The notes under the pieces: generated by a model
Database searches by the model: none
What the model was told of the DNA's origin: nothing
What the model saw: the letters and a program-made list of their open reading frames with translations, nothing else
Program-made: the position numbers and the translations under genes
Shown here: positions 57,172 to 64,000 of the stretch, piece by piece
Layout: each line of letters opens with the position of its first letter
How positions within the stretch are numbered: position 1 is the stretch's first letter
Assembly (NCBI GenBank): GCA_023376005.1
Contig: CM042181.1
Span: forward strand, 24,920,789 to 24,984,788
DNA length: 64,000 bases
Origin: Doryteuthis pealeii
Lineage: Eukaryota > Mollusca > Cephalopoda > Myopsida > Loliginidae
Direction of reading: 5' to 3'

Positions 57172-57375
57172 GATCTATTTGACCCATAGATGGTACCCAC
57201 CTAAAGGATAACCCCAAGTTAAAGTGGACCTTAGAGTAATGGCAATAAAGAGGTGATTCTACAGTCTTCATAGCTCTTGAACTGGAGCCTTGCCATACTG
57301 AAGACACTCCTTTTGGGGGTCCTTTTTCCTCAACAAGGGATACAGTTGTTGTATTCTAGACCCCACCAACAGGGC
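57172..57375 (+). repeat. Repeat E, copy with internal deletion
   Basis: CCATAGATGGTACCCACC, AAAGTGGACCTTAGAGTAAT and GGCAATAAAGAGG match the 5' part of the 20.6-kb copy. GGATACAGTTGTTGTATTCT and AGACCCCACC match its 3' end. The middle is largely missing. Confidence 0.65.
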
Positions 57376-59109
57376 AGACAAGCAAGAGAGAAAACAAAAC
57401 AAACAAACAAAAACAAACAAGCAAGAAACTAAAGAAGATAGTTCTGAGAGAGAGAGAGAGATTAAGTGTAAAGAGAAAACAGAAAGATGATACTCAAACA
57501 AGAGTAGAAAATAAATATTGTTTTTGGCACTTCAACATCTATGTGGGTCAGTGGAGATTTGATGAGGACAAAATATCATCCTTCTTTCTAGCTCACTGTG
57601 GATTCACACTGTTTTCTTTATATAACTTGTAGAATTATTTTTGTATTAAGTTTGTTTTATTTCTACTGGATTAAAACAAAGTCACACTGTGGATTGGTCA
57701 TGGAAGATTTTCTTTCCTAAATGATTTATGCTGTTCTATGAATAAGAAAATAAAAAATAGTAAGAGATGAAAGAAAGAGTGTGACAAACAGAAGAGATAA
57801 TAAAAGGAGAAAAAACAGAATGAAAATATGAGGCGGGTGCAGAGAAAGTATAAAGGAAAGAAACTTTTTTTTAAAGTTATAAAGGGGGTATTGAACAAAG
57901 TAGTAAAAAAAGAGTGTTTAAAAGAAGGAGCATGAAACAAAAAATGAATTTGATAAAGAGATTGTTTTTTATCTTGTATTAAAACAAATGGAGGACAACT
58001 ACAAAATGAAAAAAGAAGCAGAAAGAGAGACAGAGAAAAAAAGGAAAAAGAAAGTGAGAGAGATAAAAGGATAGAGAAAGAAAAATAAATGAGAGAGAGA
58101 GAGAGAGAGAGAGATAAGACTATAAGAAAGAACTTAGATTTTACAATTCACCAGAGCAAAAAAGAAATTATTTTTTTCTTTTTCTTCAAGAAAGAATAAA
58201 TAAAAGAAATGACTTTCTCTTTTGGACATTCATTAAAACTGTTATAGATTCATTTAATATTTACTGAGGACAAAATCCTGGATAGGATGGACCATCAGAA
58301 GAAGAAACAAACTTCTTGAATCAACTCAAAAAGTTAACATATAATTGAAAATATCTATGTCCCATATCTTAACATGACTAGAAAAAAAAAAAAAAAGTAC
58401 ACTTTTTTTTTTTCAAAAACTTAGGAGTAGAGCTGAAACCAAAGGAAAAATCCTTTAACATGATTATTCCAATTGTGATTATCATTATCAAACTAATATT
58501 ATTAAGGGAAGAGTGACACTAGTAATATAATAGTAAAATTGAAGATAAGTTTAAAGATGGACATAATGATTATAGTGATGACTATAATAGTTTTAATAGT
58601 AAGTGTGATAGTGTGATAGTGGCAGAAACTGATCTTATTGAGAAGCAAGTAATTAAATAGATAAGATCCTATTAAGCAAAAGCAACAAATTTTTTGTTCC
58701 TTTTCAATGGTATTATTTTGCATTAATGTTCTGGGGAAAGACCTCCAAATTCTCCATAACTTATATCACATCTTTTTGCAACCATACTTTGTCAGTAGCA
58801 GGATATAATCAGCAGATGCAATAAAAAGAGTGGGAGTAGTAGCATACAATTTCATCCCAACTAAATAAATGAGAAATAAAATTGCAACACTCTGAAAAAC
58901 AATAATTTTGACCTGGGTATATTTTAATCTTCATAAAATTGAAACATATTCAAGGCATCGCAATTTTATTTTCTATTATATATTCCAATGCATAAGTGGA
59001 TATTTTAATCCCCAAGAAGATAGAAATTCAAATTATTATTCACTTATCAGCAGTGGGGATAAACAAATATAACTGATGATATTACTACAGAGTGTCTATA
59101 AAAGAAATA
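57376..59109. other. Purine-rich and AT-rich sequence
   Basis: 57720-58140 is purine-rich with (GA)n at 58092-58113. Other parts are ordinary AT-rich sequence. No gene is supported. Confidence 0.5.
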
Positions 59110-59338
59110 AAGTAAAGCCGACAAGGTGGCCTAATATTGGTGGCCAGACAATGAGGGAGTCTATCTCCTTTACACTAGTGTTAAACCAAGGAGATGGTTT
59201 TTGTGTCTGATGTGGAGCACCACACTTTACTGCAGATCCCTGTGCTACTCACACGCTGAGTTGGCGAGGACCAGTATCAAACCAGGAACCTTGCGATTTA
59301 TAGGCAAGTGCTCTACCAACTGAGCTGAACCAGCTCCT
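59110..59338 (-). mobile_element. SINE-A, full length with 9-nt target duplication
   Basis: The minus-strand head reads GGAGCTGGTTCAGCTCAG, with A box CAGCTCAGTTGGTAGAGC and B-box region GGTTCCTGGTTTGATACTGG. The body and the end (GCCACCTTGTCGGCTTTACT) are typical. AAAGAAATA lies on both sides (59101-59109 and 59339-59347). The head is nearly tRNA-like, but the B box has GGTTTGATAC in place of GGTTCGAAT. Confidence 0.9.
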
Positions 59339-59399
59339 AAAGAAATAGATAGTTCGAAATATTTAAAAATATTAAATATATTGACATTCATGAGACACA

Positions 59400-59830
59400 G
59401 TTTTGTAGAGAATCACAAGTAAAAGTTTAGTATTAAAGTTTTTGGCAGCACCAGGTGTTCTATTGTCAGTTAGTTTGTGTAGATGCAATATTCCAATTAC
59501 AGTCAAATTGGCAGACAAATCAACAAGCAAACCATAACTCAATACAGATCCTGCATTGTTGCAACCTTAGTGCAGAATGGTAGATTATTTATCAGGCACC
59601 ATAACTCCACTGAAACCAAGCAGCCAATCAGGACTCAAGGAATGGAATCAACCAATGCATGCATGGAATATTCCAAAGTGCCATAAATATCAGCTGCTTT
59701 CAGCACCAGTTCAATTGTACAGTTAGTATACTGTTTGAACAACTAAGCACAACTGCAAAAAGCTATACCTGTTGAGAAGGTATTTTGTGCACTTTAAACA
59801 AATTCTCCCATTGATGTGCAACATTTCGGG
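59400..59830 (+). promoter_or_regulatory. Promoter-like block (CCAAT, TATA-like, initiator-like)
   Basis: This is less AT-rich than its surroundings. It has AGCCAATCAGG near 59620, AACCAATGC near 59649 and CCATAAATATCAGC near 59681. TCAGCACCAG and GTTCAATTG lie 20-30 bp further on, the spacing expected of a core promoter. No downstream coding exon was found. It might be a solo LTR, but TG...CA ends could not be fixed. Confidence 0.25.
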
Positions 59831-60173
59831 AAATCAGAGAAAAATTTGAGAATCCATTTGAAATAACAGGATCTTTGTGCAAAGGTAAATATCATCAGCA
59901 GTAGACTATAGAAAAAAACAAATAAAAAACAATTGGAGTATGTTGTTCATACTTGTTATCTACATAGCCTAGAGAAATCCACAAAGAGGACAAGATTAAG
60001 AGTTACAAAATCCACACTAGACAGTGAGAAATGATTCCTTACAAATTACAGTCATTGTAAAGTCTAAGTGTTCAAGAAAAAATTACACTTTGTGATTTCT
60101 GTACAAAAATCCTGAAGCATTGTAAAGATGAAGATGGGATTTTGGAGTGTTTAATTGTCAACAATGAATCAAC
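59831..60173. other. AT-rich intergenic sequence
   Basis: Nothing was recognised. Confidence 0.4.
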
Positions 60174-60480
60174 TATCATCATCATCATGTTGTGGTGACA
60201 ACACATATTCTCATAAATCTCGCTCACTACCCGTCCCTATTGGCAAGTCTTCAGTATGATATCCAGTATCCGCATATAGCTGTTGTATGTAAGGTTTTGC
60301 TTGTGAGCCAACTGGTGTGTCCTTGTATAGTTGTCCACAGGAGAACATCACTTATGAGTTCATCTTTATTTGTCCAGCATGTCTTGTTTGTCTTACTTGG
60401 ATGGTTTGTATGATAGGAAGTAAGAGGCAATACAGCAGCTTGGGGGGGGGGGGTGCTTCCATTCCAGGATTTGTTAAAGA
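60174..60480 (-). pseudogene. LINE-A C-terminal fragment
   Basis: The minus strand gives a degraded start at a poly-C run, then LLYCLLLPIIQTIQVRQT and RHAGQIKMNS with a stop. After a frame change it reads KPYIQQLYADTGYHTEDLP, and the segment ends in a (GAT)n tail (TCATCATCAT on plus). It aligns with the fragments at 26262 and 48150. About 8 codons (CWRS region) are deleted. Confidence 0.85.
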
Positions 60481-61697
60481 CAATAAGTCACAATAATAAA
60501 AGTATTTCTCTACAACACTGTTTATAATGAAGGTTAGTATCTGAAATCGTTTGTTTTTCAAATTATTTGTTTATTTTTTTAAATTTCATTTTTCTTCTTT
60601 TTTTTTTCCTTTTTTTTTTTTTTTAGATATCCTGTCATACTGATAATTATGAAAATGGTAACAATGAAATAGATGGTGGTAATGATGCTAATGCTGATGC
60701 TGATGGTGATGATAAAAATACCAGGAATTATTCCTGATTAATATAGTCATGATGATGTTTACAAAAGCAATAAAAATGCTGATGATAATATTTATAGCTC
60801 ACTTTCCACTGATAAAGGTCATGCTTCCTTATTTTATATTCCCTCCCATTTATGATCCAACCCACTTCCATTATTGGCTTTTCCTTTATTACTCCCCCTC
60901 ACCCCTTCACCCCCCACGCTCACCAATTCTTTCCCAGTTCCTCCAACAGCTGGTTTTTATTTTACTTTCTTCCTTGTAGCAACCAAGAGCAATATCCTAA
61001 AGGAAGGAAAAGCAGGCTTGATATACCAGATAACCACTATCTTTTTCCCCCTCATCTCTACCACTAGCAAACAGACAGTCATGGTATGTTATACCAGGGC
61101 CTCAAGAGAGAAGAGAAAAAAAAGAAATAAAATCTCAGAAAATAGCAAAGTTAGATCCCACCTGTTTCCATCCTGGAATCAAGCCTGGACTACAACTAGG
61201 ATTATCATTTCTAACATCAATTATTATTATTATTACCATGACAACTATTATAACTACTATCATCAGCATCATTATTCTAAGTAATATTCTAGAACCAATA
61301 ATAAAAATAGAACTATAAAGAATGTAAATAATGAACACTAAATATTTAGTAAATTTCAAAATAAACAATCTTTGTAAATCTCAGATAACTAAACTGAAAA
61401 TTCATCTCAGGTGTAAGATTTGATAATGTGGAAAACATTAAAAGAAATTGAATGGTGCAGCTTCATACCATATCAAAAGAGGAATTTCAGTGGTGCTTTG
61501 CCCAATAAAAAACTCTCTAGACAAACTATGCAGAATACCAAAGGGACTATTTTGGAGAAAATTAATGTTTTATTCATTGTTCATTTTTGTTTTGATAAAT
61601 GAAGCTTCATATTTTTCAATATTTTATACCTCATACACATCATAGGTAGATATAGACAAAAAAACAAAAAACCAAGTATATTAGATTATATATATAT
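60481..61697. other. AT-rich sequence with pyrimidine-rich patch
   Basis: T runs lie at 60590-60624, a GAT-rich patch at 60670-60710, a C/T-rich plus strand at 60836-60950 and (ATT)n near 61221-61236. The frame at 60874-61284 is C/T-rich and has no recognised domain. Confidence 0.5.
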
Positions 61698-61972
61698 TTA
61701 CTAACCCCTCCGCATGAGTAGGATGTGGCACATGGTCAATTTCTTAAATGGAATTTAACAGGTTTTAGAGTTTCCTTCTCCTAGACTGCTTGCATAACTA
61801 AGGTTAAAGAGATAAGTCTGTCCTATTATTTACCCATAACTGGAAGGAAAATAGATGCATACTTTTCCCAAGGGTATTAGCACTACGTGAAATATAAACA
61901 GCCTCATCAAGGATTTGAGCACATCCCGTTGTGTCCATTTCCTAAAACAATAACCATTACACAACGTACCTC
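61698..61972 (-). mobile_element. SINE-B copy, nearly full length
   Basis: On the minus strand it runs from the head (GTTGTGTAATGGTTATTG) through CTCAAATCCTTGATGAGGC, TTCACGTAGTGC, AATAGGACAG and CTAGGAGAAGG to GACCATGTGCCACATCC. The 3' end adjoins ATATATAT. Confidence 0.85.
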
Positions 61973-62289
61973 CAACTATAGAGAATCCTTATATTACTTT
62001 TAATTATAGATTATCATTCTTCAAAACATTCTCATAATCTCTACCATCATATTCATCTTATTTATCAAGTGCTTTATGAACAAGCCTTTGTCTTCAAAGG
62101 GAAAAAGTAAGAATTTTCACCTTTTGAGAAGAAGAAGAAGAAGAAGAAAAAAAAATACAGAAATTCTCCATTGCCATAACAACCAGCTGACACAATGCCA
62201 GAGATCATAGTTAAGTTTATTTTCAAAAAGAAGTTCTGAGAATTTATTCATTCTACATCCTACTCACACAACCTTGTGGGATTATCAAA

Positions 62290-62341
<52 letters not shown>

Positions 62342-63607
62342 AAGGTTGGGCAGCAAAAGACAACTCAAGGGGATATCTTTGAAGTGAATTTTAAATAGTC
62401 TATGAACTTTTAAGCAGGAGTTGCAGTATTTTAGAAATATTACAATCAACCACACAAGTGTAAAACTCAAATCTAATTCTACCACAAAAATTTCCTTCAG
62501 AGTGTATTACATAAAGTTATTTATCAAAACAGTAAGAATCTTTTTACCTATTCCTCTAAGTTGTAAATTTAGGAATTTAAAGTATTTACAAATTATTCAT
62601 GACTTACTTTGCAAGCAGATAAAAAAAATGATAATTAAAATAACTCCCTTAAAGGCCACCATTAGTAGCCATTAAGCTCACTGTCAAGTCACACCTTATT
62701 TATGGAAATGATATTATAATTGCAATTAAATAAGGACAAGTAGTGTATAATTAACATTAAAAATTAATCTCCCTTCATAAAGATTTTTTTTTAGTTCACA
62801 TGCAACAACTTGTTCCTTGAAATAAAACAAGATTAAGAAAATACACACTTTATTCCCAAGAAAAGACAGGCCATTTTATAAGTACAGATAAAGAAAATAG
62901 GTAGGTTCACTAATGCAATATTAAATAAACTTTTTTTCTAAACTCTGAACTCCTGAACCTAAATTTACCCTCTGCCATTTGAATGTGATCTCTGCACCAG
63001 TAAACAAGTGCTAAGGTGGGAGGGGGAAATAAAATTACCACTGGTATACAGGCTCAACATGTCCAAGTTATCTGAAATATTACTAACCAAGGAGTGTATA
63101 GGCTGTTGACAATACGAGACAGAGAGACAGAAAGAGAGAGAGACTTATAATTAAGAATTGATATTATTTCTACTGAATTTGTTTCTCTTGCACATTATAG
63201 ATTATAAGAAAAGTCAAAAGGTATTTTAAGGTCATGAAAACACCATAAACTGAGTCAACTAATTTACAAGGGACAATTGTCTTTTTAACTAAGCTTTTAT
63301 CTACTTGTGAATAGTAACATAAGTTACAATTTCTGAAAGATCTTAACAAATAATCTGCTGAGTTCAGAAAGAAAGAAAAAAAGAATAACCAATTTCAGTA
63401 TATTATTATATTTTGTATATAGAATAGACTGAATTTTATATAAACAAATTTTTTAAACTGTTTTTATTAATTTTGAGGATTTTTAAGAATGTAGATTTAT
63501 CTATAAAACCAAATTTTAAAAATGTATCTCAGCTGAACTGATATACATTTTCAACAAAGTTTATTAACATTAATAAATGTTTTGAAGTTATGATAATTGT
63601 AATATCA
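61973..63607. other. AT-rich sequence with (TA)n
   Basis: (GAA)n lies at 62130-62149, (TA)n at 62291-62339 and (GA)n at 63117-63144. No gene is supported. The frame at 62421-62675 has no domain. Confidence 0.5.
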
Positions 63608-63871
63608 TTACTAGTCAAAGGGACATTTAGGTCTGTTGGTAGAGCATCCACCTAGGAACCACAAGGTTCCTGGTTCGATAACAGCCCTCACCAACACAGC
63701 ATATGGATTTGTGCGGTAAAGGGAACTGATGGTAGGTGTAGCGCTCCACCCCAGATGCAAAAACAATCTCCCTGGTCTAGCACTAGTGAAAAGGGGATAG
63801 ACTCCCTTGCTGTCTGGCTGATACTGACTTTAGGCCACCTGACGACTTTACTTACTTTATTTACTAGTCAA
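63608..63871 (+). mobile_element. SINE-A with perfect 11-nt target-site duplication
   Basis: The element at 63619-63860 is flanked by TTACTAGTCAA (63608-63618 and 63861-63871). The head (AGGGACATTTAGGTCTGTTG, then CCTGGTTCGATAACAGCC as B box) and the body match other copies. About 20 nt around GAGTAGCGCAGG are missing. It ends ACGACTTTACTTACTTTAT. The clean duplication makes this the youngest-looking insertion here. Confidence 0.93.
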
Positions 63872-64000
63872 CATAGCCCATCAAGATCAATAATGAGAGT
63901 TTCTTAAGAGAAAAATGAAAAAAACTGCATGAAAGAAAAAAATTAAAATGCCAGAAAGGATGTGCAAACCACTATTGGCATTATCTTATCATGCACAATT

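Noticed and set aside
59400..59830. Definite LTR retrotransposon
   Set aside because: No paired LTR, primer-binding site, polypurine tract or gag/pol sequence is visible, so it is reported only as promoter-like.
60874..61284. 136-codon plus-strand frame with a Pro/Phe-rich start
   Set aside because: Two other frames overlap it, its end is an (ATT)n-derived Tyr/Asn/His run, and no domain was recognised.

Overview
This window looks like gene-poor, AT-rich DNA from a metazoan. My best guess is a coleoid cephalopod such as an octopus, or another mollusc. The guess rests on the repeat mixture: several tRNA-headed SINE families, RTE/L2-like non-LTR retrotransposon remnants, a Penelope-like (GIY-YIG) fragment, mariner fragments and very dense (TA)n, (TG)n and (GA)n microsatellites. 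The species assignment is inference, because no diagnostic gene is present. I see no intact protein-coding gene, no rRNA, no functional tRNA gene, no CRISPR array and nothing prokaryotic. Long open frames are almost all read-through of simple sequence (poly-Y/I from TA repeats, poly-S/L/F from purine tracts).

Layout. 0-9 kb: two long hairpins, a mariner C-terminal fragment, a SINE-C copy, three SINE-B copies (the third at 8581-8852), a decayed LINE endonuclease region (5.7-6.8 kb) abutting a SINE-A, and a C2H2 zinc-finger remnant. 9-20 kb: one copy of a dispersed repeat (H), a kb-scale purine-rich domain (13.3-15.6 kb), SINE-A, composite SINE-D and small hairpins. 20-30 kb: unclassified repeat E, a canonical-core hammerhead ribozyme motif inside a long hairpin (22.75-22.88 kb), a mariner end fused to a Penelope-like GIY-YIG fragment, SINE-D copies, a LINE-A C-terminal remnant, a full-length SINE-A and a LINE-B reverse transcriptase remnant. 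30-48 kb: SINE-B copies, a 245-bp foldback element with telomere-like core repeats and a 6-bp target duplication, the second copy of H, a short tandem array, a CpG-bearing patch and a SINE-C cluster. 48-64 kb: a LINE-A 3' end with a twin-priming-type 5' inversion, more purine-rich domains, a 140-bp perfect palindrome, a head-to-head SINE-D tail, one weak candidate terminal exon, a promoter-like block and a SINE-A with a perfect 11-nt target duplication.

How the parts relate. tRNA-derived SINEs would be mobilised in trans by LINE machinery of the kind whose dead copies lie here, and several insertions keep target-site duplications. Hammerhead-type motifs are expected in Penelope-like elements. 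Here one near-canonical motif lies near a Penelope-like fragment, and degenerate versions recur in other repeats, including the tail of SINE-D. The many long hairpins and opposed repeat copies would form double-stranded RNA if transcribed, which is relevant in animals with heavy ADAR editing. All family names used here (SINE-A/B/C/D, LINE-A/B, E, G, H) are local labels, and all alignments were done by eye.
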